Positions 24,441 to 41,023 of a stretch of DNA of 64,000 nucleotides are shown in pieces. Numbering within the stretch: the first letter of the stretch is position 1; each line of letters opens with the position of its first letter. The notes under the pieces are model-generated. The model did not search any database. It was not told where the DNA came from and was given only the letters and a program-made list of their open reading frames with translations. The position numbers were made by a program, and so were the translations under genes. Location of the stretch: NCBI GenBank assembly GCA_025677815.1, contig JAIXMP010000008.1:806001-870000 (forward strand), given 5' to 3'. The DNA comes from Phascolomyces articulosus. Its lineage: Eukaryota; Mucoromycota; Mucoromycetes; Mucorales; Lichtheimiaceae.

Positions 24441-26509
24441 TTATTGAGCCGGATGACCGCCTCTTGCTTTTGTAGCTGTAATAAATGATGCATATGACCA
24501 AGTCAAGTCTCGAGCACCTTCTTCAAATCCAGTATAACGGTTAAATTGCTCAGAAAGAGACCCATTGATACGTTGATGATATTGGATAGTTGCCATGAAT
24601 CGATCCGCAGCGTCTGCCATTTTGTTAATAAGCATATTGAACTCAGGTGTTCCATATTGGAAGGTAGTACCCATGATTTTTTCAGGTTCTTGTGCCAATA
24701 ATCGACCAAAAAATCCACTATTGATATCATTTACAATGACATTTGATTGGTCTGATTCCCATTCAAGGGCAGCACGATAATAGAGTTCAGCCATGCCTGC
24801 TGTAGCTAGAAACCAAGGATTGCCTTCTCTTCCACTTTCATATCCATTGTATGTATCTTCAGGATATCGACCAATGGCTGTACCTAATTGATCAGGGTGC
24901 GCTTTGTTGATATGATAAAGTGTTTCAAATGCTTGTTCTAAAGCATGTGCAGTGGCCAATACCTATTCCAATAAATAATTGATATATATAATAAGTTTAC
25001 ATACCCTCATCTCTTTCGCCTTATGTTTTTTTAATTAAAAAAAAAAACTATCCCTTATTTCATGAACACTTACTTTGTCAGAACCGGGTGTGAAAGGAGG
25101 TAATCCTATCCATTTAAAAAAAATAACATGTGATTTCTTGTTAACTTATGATTTTCAAATTATATATAATGCAGTATAAACAAAGAAAAAATAGTCTACT
25201 ATACCCGCTTGATTGACACCCAATAAAACAGAAACATCCAAACCGGAAGGTTTATAAAGACCTCCTGTATGTTCCTGAGTCACAGAAATATGGTCCCGCT
25301 CCCAAAAGTCCTCGAGTCGCGCATAGATCTTTTCTGAAACTTGAGCATACGTAGCTGCACGACCTGAATCACCTTGTTGAGAAGCAAATAAGGCGCCATC
25401 CACTAATGCACGGCGCATGACCAATAATGTATAAGAATGTAAACCTTCCGATTCTTCAAAAAGATCAAAGCAAGGTGTAGACCATACATCCACGGTATAA
25501 TCCAAATCTCGATAAATAGGCGTCACCAAAGTTTTCTTGACATAGTGTTCAGGTGATTTTTTGGCTAATAACATCATGGTAATTGCTCGACTGGCTGGTC
25601 CATCATTTTGTGGTCTATAAAAAAAGGTACATGTTTATACAAAAAAGTTGAATATCATCATTATTACATAGTGTTGCTGTTTTGAGTAAATAAGTTGCAC
25701 TACATTTTAATATCCCTATTACATACCTTCCCCATGACCCGTCATATCCCGAACCATCCTAAAAAAAGATACCTAGATCAGCCAAACAATAGAAAATATT
25801 CACATCTTTTCCTTTATAATCAACATTTATATTCATTTATCTCTTTTTTTTTTGATAATTACCGCATCTATACATTAATTATAGTATACCATTTTTTTTA
25901 ATAAACATGTATTACACAATTATTTCACTTCTATTATATAACTTACTGAATTTAGGTTCTCCTAGACAATTGCATCGAGTAGGTGTCACCTGATGATAGA
26001 TTTCGGCAGCCACATAGTCATGAAGGAGCCTCTTGACCTCTTCATTGTAGTTCTCTACTACCACTCGCATCACCAGAGCTGCATCGCGTGTCCATGTGTA
26101 AAAGTAATCTGGATAATAGGTTGATGGAGAAGCTGCTACGAAACCACGAATAGCACCAGGAGGATTGATATTTCGTAAAAGTGCATTCCAACTAATATCT
26201 GTTTCTTGTTCAGTCCATTTATTCAAATCCAATTGAGTGTTCTTGAAACGAAATCGATTCGCTAATTCGATATACAATAGTTTTTGTCAAGTTAAAAAAA
26301 AGTCATAAGTATAAAATGACAGCTTGGCTGTATTTATTACATGAACAACAATGTTTCTTTTTTCTAAAAAATAAAAAATAAAATGCTAATGTACCTGTTG
26401 GTTCCTGAAGACGAAGTGTTCCTTTTTCACTTGTCACCAGGTAAGCCATGCATGTTGAACCCAGTAGTAAGAATAAAGTATATAACAAGGAAAGATGAAT
26501 GAACATCAT
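24441..26509 (-). CDS. secreted glucoamylase, glycoside hydrolase family 15, 476 aa
   Basis: Seven exons (26509-26395, 26261-25947, 25867-25863, 25758-25727, 25614-25205, 25105-25074, 24962-24441) join in frame to 476 residues. Glucoamylases release glucose from the non-reducing ends of starch outside the cell. The N-terminus is a signal peptide (HLSLLYTLFLLLGSTCMA). The catalytic domain has NINPPGAIRGFVAASPS, YPDYFYTWTRDAALV, DGSGYDGSWGRPQNDGPASRA and, near the end, QFNRYTGFEEGARDLTWSYASF, all GH15 signatures. No CBM20 or CBM21 starch-binding module is present, so it resembles the Saccharomycopsis-type single-domain enzymes rather than the classical Rhizopus enzyme. The third exon is only 5 nt; without it the frame breaks and the conserved GEPKFN-x-DG joint is lost. 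Two adjacent in-frame ATGs (26509 and 26506) could start the protein. Confidence 0.92.
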
Positions 26510-29374
26510 ATATAAATGATATTAATGTGTGTATGTATATGTAGTGAGGAAGATGAAAGGAAAAAAACTTTACCAATGACAAACCTTTTGCAAAGTGTTG
26601 TCATTTTTATATTCATGACGACGGACTGATGATTTTAAAGTTCTATCCAATGAGATCATCTACCAAAAGACTGTTACTCGAAACTGTATAATAAATGCAA
26701 TCATACCACCTCCCTTCTTAGTTTTCGCCTGATTTAACATCCTTCCTTTAGTAATAAATTTGTTTATATATATATATCCTTATTGTTGTTACATCCTGGT
26801 GACCTTGTTTTCTTTTGTTTTTATAATTACTAGCACAACAATAACATGATAAGTTTCTTTTAGATTCATTTAATTAGTACTAGATGGCGAAAACTTTTCT
26901 ATAGGTAACAAAAAGAAGAACAAACAGATATAATACTAAAAATCAATATCTGCTGACATGATGAATTTCACTTTTTTAGTACATATAAAAGATTTCCATT
27001 GGTGCCATGTGAAAGCATATCCTATTCATCTAAAAAAAATGAGAGTGATGATGTTATAACCTCATAAGATGGCTTTTGTTTATTTTGAAAAAAAAATATT
27101 TATACGCCAACAACAGTTTATGCAAGCATGTTTCTCTCTTGAACGATTTTTTTTAGAATGGATGATTTAAGAAAAAGTGATAGACTTTTTTTTGCATAAT
27201 TGCATCAATACATAAAAATCAATAAATGAAATGATGCTTAAAGACGTAATAATAAGAATAATAAAAAGTCTGGGGAACAATAATGATGGTGATGATGTAT
27301 GAGTAGGGCAAAGGAAAAAAAAGAGATGTTGTGTAATCTATCTAAATGTGACCCTGATTTTTTATACAACTTCCGGATTTCATTGAACCCGGTTCCGCCC
27401 ATTACCACAGGAGAAGCTTAATGAACAATAAGAATATAGAGAAGAGACGTCATGCTTTACAACAACAATAGTCTAGATTAATTATGATTCTTATTATTAT
27501 CCCAAAAACAAAACGCCCTTTTCATTTCATGGGATCTATAATTAATCAATGCTATTTATCTTTTTGTTTTATGAATCACTAAAGGTACATGATTTTCATA
27601 CATCGTTAATTACTAAAAGACAAGTTGATTAATGAGGGAAAGCACATTTTTGATTTTTAATCAATACATATATGTGTTAAAGATCTGCTTGTTAATTTTG
27701 TTTAAAATCAAGAATAGGTATATATTTAACCTAGCAGTGCATATATACTGTAAACAATCATGGCATCACCATGTAATGGGAAAAATCATGGTTCATCACT
27801 ATCATCATCATCATTTTTTAATCATTATATTCTTTCATCTTTCTTATAGTACATAATACCATTGTTTTCCAATAAAGTTTTCCGATTGCTCCCATCTTCC
27901 CAGCTGTGTCATACTTGTCCCTGACTTACTGTCATGTTCTAATCTTGGTGTAACAGTCATATGGCGTCACATCAAAAGGAGAGAAATTTTCACACACAAC
28001 AAAGTATTTGTCTCATCGTGACAAACGAAAGGTTTGTTATTTTTACCATTACGCCGAATATTCATTTGGTATAATTCACCTTATATTTTCATGTGTTTAT
28101 TTAATATACTATATCGATGGGCGCCTCTGTATGAGCACTAACTGCAGGATTGGATTGGTAGATTTTTGTGATGACATACAATATATATAATAATACAACT
28201 AATGAGTACCTTTGAACGAAACAGTATATAATGCTGTAAATATATGAAATACTTAACGTATTAAAGTCTCATAATATAGAAAATGTTTGGCTATGTATAA
28301 GATACTCTGGTATTGAATAATATACAGCATGATGATGATTCTACCGAGATGGAATATTCGTTTTGTACCTATGAATTGTTTATAATTTAAACAAGCTTCA
28401 AACTTGGTTTATGTTTTCCTTTATGTGCCACAGGTTCGCTAATACTACAATGAAGAACTCTGAGCACTTTTATCGGCGCAATCTAGAATATGTCAATGAT
28501 GAGTATAAAAATGGATAAATGGGTTCTCAATGCCTTCTTGCTGGTGTCCCTGACAGATATTTGTCATCTCAATCAATTATACACGTCTTTTTTTAATATA
28601 AACAGCGTTCCCAGTATCAAATAATATTACTATATATAAAACTATAATATATACAACTTGGATAATTGTCTCTTCAAATTCACATGTAAATACTTTTTTT
28701 TTCAATTAGCAAAAGATGATGATATGTATATTTTTGGATAATCCGGGTGCGGGTAACCGATTGGTGGCATTGTGAAGTACATTGAACTAATTTTTTTGTC
28801 CGCTACTGCGAGATATAGTTTCGGTGCCACTTCATTTTCCTTTCCTGTCGGATTGACCCAATTTTTTTATTCCATTTCGTGATTGAATGGGATGAAACAC
28901 TTTTCTCCTCCCATGAAAAATATTCATTTTGTTGTTAACACTGTGATTTGTTAGGAGGTCAACAATTACAAGATATATAGGCTGATCGGAGTTTATTATT
29001 TGTATGTGTGTATGTCAAATAAAAAAGATATTATAATAGTATAAAATGAGTAATACGAAACCACTCCATCATAGTAGGTTTGAGACGCATGAAGTATTTG
29101 TATTTTTTCAAGGTCCGACGGCTGTCAAAAATGTATATATATTAATTGCAGCTGCCACCATAGGATGAGATTTTTGTTATTTGGTTATTAGTGAAATCGT
29201 GTTTCTTGTAAATATTGATACTATATACAATTCGGAGGCTCTAGCTCTCTACTGGAACAAAAAACGATAAAAACTATGATTCACAGAAGCGATTGCTAAT
29301 TGCCTTTTGTAATTACTCAATTAGCTTTCTCATTACCACTCATGACATTAATTTCTTGCATCTCAAGCCTCCAT
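26510..29374. other. intergenic region upstream of glucoamylase
   Basis: About 2.9 kb, AT-rich, presumably including the glucoamylase promoter at its left end. Short frames near 27632-27856 and 28008-28190 are not protein-like. No RNA gene was recognised. Confidence 0.4.
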
Positions 29375-29680
29375 ACTCTACCAACAGTGAATTATAGATG
29401 AGAAATGAGTAAAACACTTTTTAGTTTTTGTGCAAGCTCGTTTTCTTGGAGATATAAGCGCATTTGCATTTCACTGCAAAATATTCCCGCTACCATATAT
29501 GATAATTTTATATCCACTTACTTTGACAAGGCATTTCAGAACTATTTGTGAACGAAATCTCGTTCTGATGCATTGTACACGATATTCACTAGGTAGAAAA
29601 CAATATATATTCATGTGATTGATTGATCATGGTAACCGTTATGGTATTAGAAAGGATGCCTCGTGGTCTATTTTTAAGGT
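29375..29680 (+). repeat. left inverted arm of foldback element
   Basis: Begins actctaccaacagtgaatta and ends near tctatttttaagg. It pairs with the reverse complement of 30028-30333. Small differences occur near the inner end. Confidence 0.75.
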
Positions 29681-30027
29681 TAAGGTGGATAATGTCAGTA
29701 TCGACGAGGATTGAACACATTGACCTGTGCATGCTTGGTTTTGTGCTTTGCATAAATATAATATCTTAAGCATGCTGAAATAGAAGAAAAAAATTGAAAG
29801 TATATGATTTGGATCTGAGTGAGGGTTAGTGATCATAATGGAATTGTAGCGTATATTAAAGAAAAACAATCCATTTATTGTATGCCACCCTCTGTGTCCA
29901 TTTTTTTTTATGTTAGTGCTTAAAATATTTATTATAATCCATATATGATAATTTTCAAATATTTTTAACCGACCTTACAGTATTAACTAGCATTTGATCA
30001 TTAATTGCATTTTATATTTGCATTTAC

Positions 30028-30333
30028 CCTTAAAAATAGCCGCACGAAGCATCCTTTCTAATACCATAACGGTTACCATGATCAATCAATCACATGAATA
30101 TATATTGTTTTCTACCTAGTGAATATCGTGTACAATGCATCAGAACGAGATTTCGTTCACAAATAGTTCTGAAATGCCTTGTCAAAGTAAGTGGATATAA
30201 AAGTACCATATATGGTAGCGGGAATATTTTGCAGTGAAATGCAAATGCGCTTATATCTCCAAGAAAACGAGCTTGCACAAAAACTAAAAAGTGTTTTACT
30301 CATTTCTCATCTATAATTCACTGTTGGTAGAGT
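30028..30333 (-). repeat. right inverted arm of foldback element
   Basis: Reverse-complement copy of the left arm. The outer end is ctgttggtagagt at 30321-30333. Confidence 0.75.
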
Positions 30334-30897
30334 TTGGTACCTCAAGGTTCAAATCTGAAAGATGGTTAAATGCTTTGCAAAGAGTATTTTCGTTCCCTGT
30401 TGTAAATCACACATTTTATCGTTTTGCATTTCATTAGAGGGCTGGACCCTCCAAGTTGTATATCTAAGGTCTAAATTTTATGAGAAGCACGATTTCATTA
30501 GTAACTAAGTACCAAAAACCTCATCCAGTGGTGGTAACTGCAAATCTTTTATTTTTGGCTGTGAGCGGACTATGAAATATAATACAGCGTAAGTGCGCTA
30601 CATTGATGGTATGGGCTTGCATTTTACAAAATTGCATTTTTTTTACCACTTCGATATGTTCTACAGTATTATTATACTCATGCAAATAAGGTACCATACA
30701 ATTATTGAGAAATATACTTGGTATAATTTTCACTCGAGAGATTGTTCATCTACAATATTTTTCATGCTTTCGTTTCTATAAAATAACTATAGATCCTAGT
30801 GAGTGACTATGGATGTAATGAATGAAAACATATCTTGTACTCAAAGGAATGCATTCATCCAGTGTCGTCACACTCTTACAAAGATGGTGGAGAGGAG
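30334..30897. other. spacer between foldback element and hypothetical ORF
   Basis: About 560 bp, AT-rich. Two overlapping opposite frames (30521-30733 and 30593-30781) are not protein-like. Nothing else was recognised. Confidence 0.35.
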
Positions 30898-31203
30898 TTA
30901 AATAAGATGAGATAATAGCCAATAATATGATTGCGGCAAAGGAAAAAAACTTTTTTTATTACCGACTTGACGAGGGTATAAAAAAGCCAAAGATTCGTGT
31001 TTTCCTTTTCTTTTTTTCTTTACAACATCGATTACAATTGTCTTAAAAGCATTCGTGTGAGATGGTTTTTTTATAAAACTATCTAAGACGCAACGAAACC
31101 GTCGTACAATTGAAGAATATGTATAAAACCGTTGATCTAATGGTGCGATGTATGCAAGGTTAGGAGCTTCGTCTCTGCCAATGGCATTTAGCGCAATCCT
31201 CAT
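30898..31203 (-). CDS. hypothetical protein, about 101 aa
   Basis: A minus-strand frame with protein-like composition in its first 60 residues (MRIALNAIGRDEAPNLAYIAPLDQ, then a basic helix-like segment FYTYSSIVRRFRCVLDSFIKK). The C-terminal 40 residues look less natural and may be intron read-through. Upstream is a TATAAAAA-like string about 10-20 bp before the ATG, too close for a normal TATA box. No family was recognised. It is divergent from the exonuclease gene with 374 bp between starts. Confidence 0.35.
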   Translation of the reverse strand: MRIALNAIGRDEAPNLAYIAPLDQRFYTYSSIVRRFRCVLDSFIKKPSHTNAFKTIVIDVVKKKRKGKHESLAFLYPRQVGNKKSFFPLPQSYYWLLSHLI

Positions 31204-31577
31204 CGGTACATTTTTATACTTTTTATATTTAAATAAGAAAATGATAATAAATAAAACAACTATTTTTTTTGAATAAAGTAATAAGTGTTTGGAAATACTC
31301 GTAAAAAAAAGAAAAAGTACTGCCTATCGATAATGTTTTTTAAAAAAAAGTTGTGGTGGTGTTTTTTCGAAAATAAAAATTATTCGGAGAGGGTGAGAAG
31401 AGTGCATGTGGCTTGAAACATTTTGTGGGGCCGCTGTTGGAAATTGAAATACTTTGAACTTCACGCAGGAACGTTGGGTCTTTATTCGGAGAAGTTGTTG
31501 TCAAAAAAAAAAAAAACGTTTTAAAAGAAACTATACCATATCACCAACAAAGTAACATATAACCACATATACAAATT

Positions 31578-32978
31578 ATGAAGCAAAAGAAACCAGTTAT
31601 TACTACACCAAGTTCCAATTGGAAAAAAATTCTCTCGGTAAACCATTGTTATTATTATTTTTTTTTCTCATGCTCTACATTGCCATACTGTCAAAGGTTG
31701 TAGTACTAAAAAAAAGAATTCATAGACCATTCCACAAGAACCTAAAAAATCTAATGACAAAAAGCGTAAACCCAAAGATCAACAACCTCATGGCAAATTA
31801 AAACGATCCAAAAAATCATTGTAAATTTATTATTTATTATTATTATTAGTTTAATCAATGAACCGAGATCGAGTGTCACCTTATTGATTGAAAACAACTT
31901 TTTTTGATATAGTGACAGTCAAAAAGAGCAAGAAGGAAAAAAATCATCCACAACGACAACAACAGTGGAATCAAAAGATGAATTATGGTTTGGTGAAGAT
32001 ATTGATGAAAAAACATTTGAACAAGTCTATGGTAAAAAGAAGACGGCAAAAGAAATTAAAGAATTGAAGAAGGAAATGGTGGAACAAATGGATACAGTTT
32101 CTGGAGACCAAGCAAAGTATGTTTTTTTTTGTATATAGACCTTGATTATCAATGATAATATGGACTCACCTGTTATATATGTATATAGGATTGGAAAATA
32201 TGTAGCTATTGATTGTGAAATGGTGGGTATTGGTTCTGATGGTGTTGCATCCGCCTTGGCTCGTGTCAGTTTGGTCAATTTCCATGGTGCCATCGTGTTG
32301 GATACATTTGTTAGACCAATGGATCGTGTGACGGATTTTCGTACCTTTGTCAGTGGTGTCAAGCCAGAACATTTGAAAAATGGTAAAGTATCTTTCTTTT
32401 CCTTATGAAATGATGGCCTAACTTAAAATTTTTTGACTTATTGATGCATCCCACACTCTCTATTTTTTTTATTAGCCATGCCATTTAAAGAGGCACAGCA
32501 AAAAGTCAATGATATTATTCAAGATCGTATATTAGTGGGTCACGCTATTCAAAATGATTTGTCAGCATTAATGTTATCCCATCCACCTCTTTTGATTCGA
32601 GATACATCCAAATTCAAAAAATTCCGTGAATTAGCAGCTGGACGAACACCAGGTCTTAAAAAGTTGGTCAAGGAAATCTTGGAAATTGATATTCAATCCG
32701 GAAGCCATTCTTCGGTAAATAAAAGGATTCAACTTTTTTTTGGAAGGAATGGGATGATAGGATATGTATTGACGATTCACACTTTTGTATAGATTGAAGA
32801 CGCACGGTTTACCATGATGTTATATCGAAAAGTAAAAGAGGATTGGGAAAAGGAATTAGGTGCTCGTTATGGATTAAAAATGAAAGCCATGAATGAAAAG
32901 TTGAATGCACGAGAGGAGAAATTACAGCGACAGGCAGCAGCAAATAACAAAAAACAAAAAAAGCGCAAGAAAGATTAA
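31578..32978 (+). CDS. REX4: RNA exonuclease 4 (REXO4/Rex4), DEDDh family, 325 aa
   Basis: Six exons (31578-31637, 31726-31820, 31913-32116, 32189-32382, 32476-32714, 32793-32978) join in frame to 325 residues. Rex4 proteins are nucleolar 3'-5' exonucleases that affect pre-rRNA processing. The N-terminal 120 residues are Lys-rich, as in the family, with a likely nuclear/nucleolar signal. Exo I is AIDCEMVG (catalytic Asp and Glu). It is followed by [34 protein letters not shown], then Exo II in [14 protein letters not shown] and Exo III in [11 protein letters not shown], giving the final His and Asp. The [13 protein letters not shown] string is typical of Rex4 rather than Rex1/Rex3. The C-terminus is a basic Lys/Arg tail. 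All acidic catalytic residues are present. It converges on enolase with 309 bp between stops. Confidence 0.92.
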
Positions 32979-33287
32979 GTTACCCTATCCCCCTACCTTT
33001 CCCCTTCATCATCACGCCCCAAAAAAACACGCATTCATTATTATTATTTTCATTACGTCATTTATAATTGTACAAAATAAACCCATTTTTTATTTTCAAT
33101 TTTGCATTGCAACACTCAATAGTACATAGTGAGTTGATATGTGTTTTTTTAAAAAAGTATGAAACATGAATGATAGAAATAAGGTGCGTGTTGTGTTATG
33201 TTGTTTATGAATGGGTAATTCATATGAGAGAATCAGAGAGAGAGAGAGATTAAGGGGGGAAATAAAAAAAAGAGAGAAGCAGAGTAT
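32979..33287. other. convergent 3'-UTR spacer
   Basis: AT-rich 309-bp spacer with a (GA)n-like run at 33233-33248. No gene was seen. Confidence 0.45.
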
Positions 33288-37626
<4,339 letters not shown>

Positions 37627-37975
37627 TTAGTGCATTGTTTGACCTTGCTCGACGGTACCAGTGATTTCCTTGCTGCTGAGGACATTAACACCTTCCTTGA
37701 CAGCATCGTTAGCAGCCTATATGAATTATAAAAGAAGTGTGTGTAATTGAGTACTCATCATAACATTACTATTATATAATGTTTTCCATGGCTCGCTGAA
37801 CATAGAAACATATAAGAAAAATTATACTACTTACAACAACGCTGTGGCTGTTATCGGTGACTTGACCTAAGGTACCATCAGCACTTTGGGATTGGACCTT
37901 GGAGTCCTTGATAGTATCTTGAGCAGTGGCAACAGCAACGAGAGCGAAAAGAGCAACAATGTAAGAGGCCTTCAT
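37627..37975 (-). CDS. small secreted protein A, 76 aa
   Basis: Two exons (37975-37835 and 37716-37627) encode 76 residues. The N-terminus is a clean signal peptide (KASYIVALFALVAVATAQ) with predicted cleavage after the Ala before Gln. The mature peptide is about 57 residues, hydrophilic and without cysteines. Exon 2 encodes 29 residues starting AANDAVKEGVNVLSSKEIT. The gene at 40549-40936 has the same exon plan, a 29-residue exon 2 with NDALHDGINIGSSK, and a similar promoter, so the two are paralogues. A TATA-like box lies about 80 bp upstream. No known family was recognised. A role outside the cell (surface, effector-like or peptide signal) is only inferred from the signal peptide. Confidence 0.75.
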
Positions 37976-38050
37976 GATTAAAATTAACTTGGAATTGAAC
38001 TTGTTTTTGAGTGATGAGATAATTTTTTTGGATGTGCGCCAATTCCGTCT

Positions 38051-38061
38051 CTTTTTATACC
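38051..38061 (-). promoter_or_regulatory. putative TATA box of small secreted protein A
   Basis: GGTATAAAAAG on the minus strand, about 80 bp before the ATG. It is preceded by an A-rich tract, and the same arrangement is found before paralogue B. Confidence 0.6.
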
Positions 38062-40548
38062 TTTTTTTTTCAAATTCGTTTAGCTCATTGAATATGATGC
38101 AAGGAACAACAAATTGACATTATTTACCATCATTATCAAATTATGATTATTAAGACTTAGAAGTGGTTAGATAAAGAAAAATAAATAAAGGGGGCGGTTA
38201 TTTTGGAAGGAAAGGGAGAGGTAAGTAAGAGGAAGAAAGGGAACTGGCTATGAAGCATATAATACTTTAACCCTTTATTTTTCATCATTGCCTCCCCCTT
38301 CTTCTTCTTCTTCTTCTTCTCCTTCCCTTTCCGTATTATTCTCTTATATTTTGTGTGTGGTTGAACCAAGATGAATCCATCTCCCTCTCTTCCTTTCTAC
38401 CCCCTTTCTTTCACCCCCCTCCCATCCCCTGAGATAAAGCGTTAACGTACAGCACGTTGATTCCATCAAGATCAAAAAGAAAAGTTTATAATGCTCGCGG
38501 AGTGATATTGATAAAAAAAGGAACGAATCTCTCCCCGGGGCCATGCATATCCATAAGAATATCCTTGTTTTTTTTTTCTTTCAAAAAAAGTGACCATAAA
38601 GAAACCCCTTGTTTAACATATGAATTGACTAATAATAACAACAGCAACCCACGCTTCAGTTATTACTGTTGTTGTTGTTAGCAACACGACACTACCTTAA
38701 TGTTTAATTATCTTCATCATTAGCTACAATAAATAATAAACTTTGATTCGTAAACAAGTTTTTTCTCAAAACATAAAATGGTATATTCATGGGGGAAGGG
38801 AGAGAGAGGGGGGCTTTATTTTGATGTATATATGTTAAAACAAAGTTTACTGTACAGTCGTTTTCTAACTAATGTAAGATCCAATAAATTTTGGAAATTT
38901 CTCTTTAAATCAAAAATAATAATATGGAATATACATGTTGTATAGAGATAAGAGTGAGTTCGTTTTTTTTAACTCAAAAAATAGGAGTATAGTTCAATAT
39001 TTACTATTTGCCGATTTGTTATTTGATATTTTTGGGGAGTCATTACATAAAAGAAAGTCACTTTACCTCCTCCTTCTTCTTCTACTAGTTGTTGTTATTT
39101 CTGTTCTTATAATATACCACATCCTATCAAATTGAAGTAATAACTTACTCTATCTACCAGTTAGTTATTACCACTACTTATTATTACTATTCCATATGAC
39201 TCCTCCATCTCCTCTCTCTTCTTCTATTTCAGGTCATTTTTTTTTTCGAGTTCCCTGCATAATGAGTAGGAATTTGCAGTTTATTGATGAACTGATATTA
39301 TACATATGTTATTATAGTTTTTTTCAAAGCCAGTTTAAACGATATGTTTTCTCGAGGAGTTGGAGTTCTATAGGTGAAGACAGATTGTATATTAGAATGA
39401 ATCTAGCTTTTTACTATAGACACTTTCTTTTTTGGATATTTTGCATTTTATGATAAAGTTGTGTCGTAACCAAGATGTTTATTACAGTATTACATGCAAT
39501 CGATTTTTTTTTGTTAGATTAAAAGAAAATAATAACATTGATGCATTCATTCTTTATCATCTATTTTACTAAAATCCCACCATTAGTAATAATTACTATT
39601 ACCAAAGTCTCTTTCGTTTTCGTATAGCGTTAATAAAACGAAAAATTCAATATTCAATATACATGCAAAAAAAAGAAAACAATGAAAGCCTAGACCGATC
39701 CATCATTTTTTTAAAGTGAAATTTAGAAGGAGAGAGGAGAACGTCTTCCTATTTTTTTTAAAAAAAATAAGAGCTATTATACTATAGGAGAGACTCATCC
39801 ATCTACGTTCTCGATAATAACGTATAAATTTATTGTTGGAATAAAATGATAGATGGTATAAATAAGTAACGAAGCTCAATCTTACTGTTGTTAAATGTTG
39901 GTTTATGGATATTCAATGAATGTAGTAGTAGGATAATTACTGAACTACCAATCGATAATAAAAAAACATGTGTGATGAGTTGATATTTAAATGTGTTCTC
40001 TCCTTTTTCTATAACTTATTTTGTTACTATGGTCTCATCTTGCACATATAACTCTTGAATCTAATATATATATAGTAACTAACATATTGAATGTTATATC
40101 AATTAGTTGTATGTGTCTAACATTTACCTATGTTATATTTATTAATTATTTATAGGTAGTAATAAACTAGCATCATTCCATATCTATATATTTTTTTTAA
40201 AAAAAAGACATAGAAAATGCTACTAAGCTAAATAATGATAACTGTAATAAACAAGTAAAACAAATAACCATTTGTTATAATTATAATGATGTATATTTTA
40301 TTATGTTACTATGGACTGTTTTTCTAACAGATCCTAACAAAGCGGATATTATAATTCCAATAATAAGTAATAAATATGGACAACATTTTTTTTTGTTTTT
40401 CTATACTATATTATATGGATTTTGACTGAAGAAGAAACCGCAAGACACAAATCCGCAAGAAATAAAGAAAAAAAAGAAGAGAGAGAAAGAGATCTTGATA
40501 TGATCTTTATTGTTGGTGATGTTGTTGAGAGGGTAAAATTAAAATGAC
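38062..40548. other. intergenic region between the two small secreted protein genes
   Basis: About 2.5 kb, AT-rich, with a (CTT)n run at about 38298-38320. Short frames (38157-38369, 38344-38544, 38935-39135, 39196-39453) look noncoding. The stretch around 40328-40375 resembles the one near 37484, each being about 140-220 bp downstream of a paralogue's stop. Confidence 0.4.
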
Positions 40549-40936
40549 TTAATGTAAGTCTTGGTTTTGGGTGACATGAACGTCAGAGCTCTTTGAAGAA
40601 CCGATGTTGATACCGTCATGAAGAGCATCGTTGAGACCCTAATAATATTACGTATAAAAGAGAGTTAGCTATGATGATGAATTTGGCTTTTTCTATAATG
40701 CATATTCATGCAAAAGAAGAGATAATAGCATAATAGTATGGATTTTATTTATTTTTGGTTATACTTACAAGTACTTGTCCACTGTTATCTTTGAAAGTGG
40801 CACCATTGTTGTTTGCTTCTTGGACTTGAACCTCGCTATCATGAGGATCACCATGATGGTGCTTGTTCTTATCGCCACAAGCACTGGCAGTAACGGCAAG
40901 GACGGCAAAGAGAGCGAAAACTTGAGCGAACTTCAT
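40549..40936 (-). CDS. small secreted protein B, 85 aa, paralogue of A
   Basis: Two exons (40936-40769 and 40638-40549) encode 85 residues. The signal peptide is KFAQVFALFAVLAVTASA. The mature part starts with CGDKNKHHHGDPHD, a short Cys/His-rich segment that could bind metal (inferred), and ends with the 29-residue exon 2 (GLNDALHDGINIGSSKSSDV). That exon is the same length as in paralogue A and shares ND-A-x-x-x-G-x-N-x-x-SSK. The N-terminal mature parts differ. A TATA-like box lies about 95 bp upstream. No known family was recognised. Confidence 0.75.
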
Positions 40937-41023
40937 GATGTTTTGTTTGTTTGAGAGTAGAAAGTGGTAGTTGTGAAAAAGAACTAATGTGAAATTATTT
41001 TTTTTGACGTTTCATGACCCTTT

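Larger units (their letters stand above)
29375..30333. mobile_element. foldback element with about 306-bp inverted arms
   Basis: Two nearly identical arms in opposite orientation, about 29375-29680 and 30028-30333, flank a unique 347-bp centre. The outer ends both read actctaccaacagtg inward, and the inner ends converge on a tattttTAAGG-like string. Each arm contains the same 62-codon frame (29430-29618 + and 30090-30278 -), differing at only about two residues, which simply reflects the arm identity and is unlikely to be a gene. The structure fits a non-autonomous foldback or MITE-like transposon. No target-site duplication could be seen at the edges. Confidence 0.7.

Noticed and set aside
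29430..30278. Twin 62-codon frames as a duplicated small gene
   Set aside because: They lie entirely in the inverted arms and match because the arms match; composition is not protein-like.
30320..30362. tRNA or SINE promoter (tggtagag followed by ggttcaaatc)
   Set aside because: The two boxes are only about 7 nt apart, far too close for a tRNA or SINE, and no cloverleaf can be drawn.
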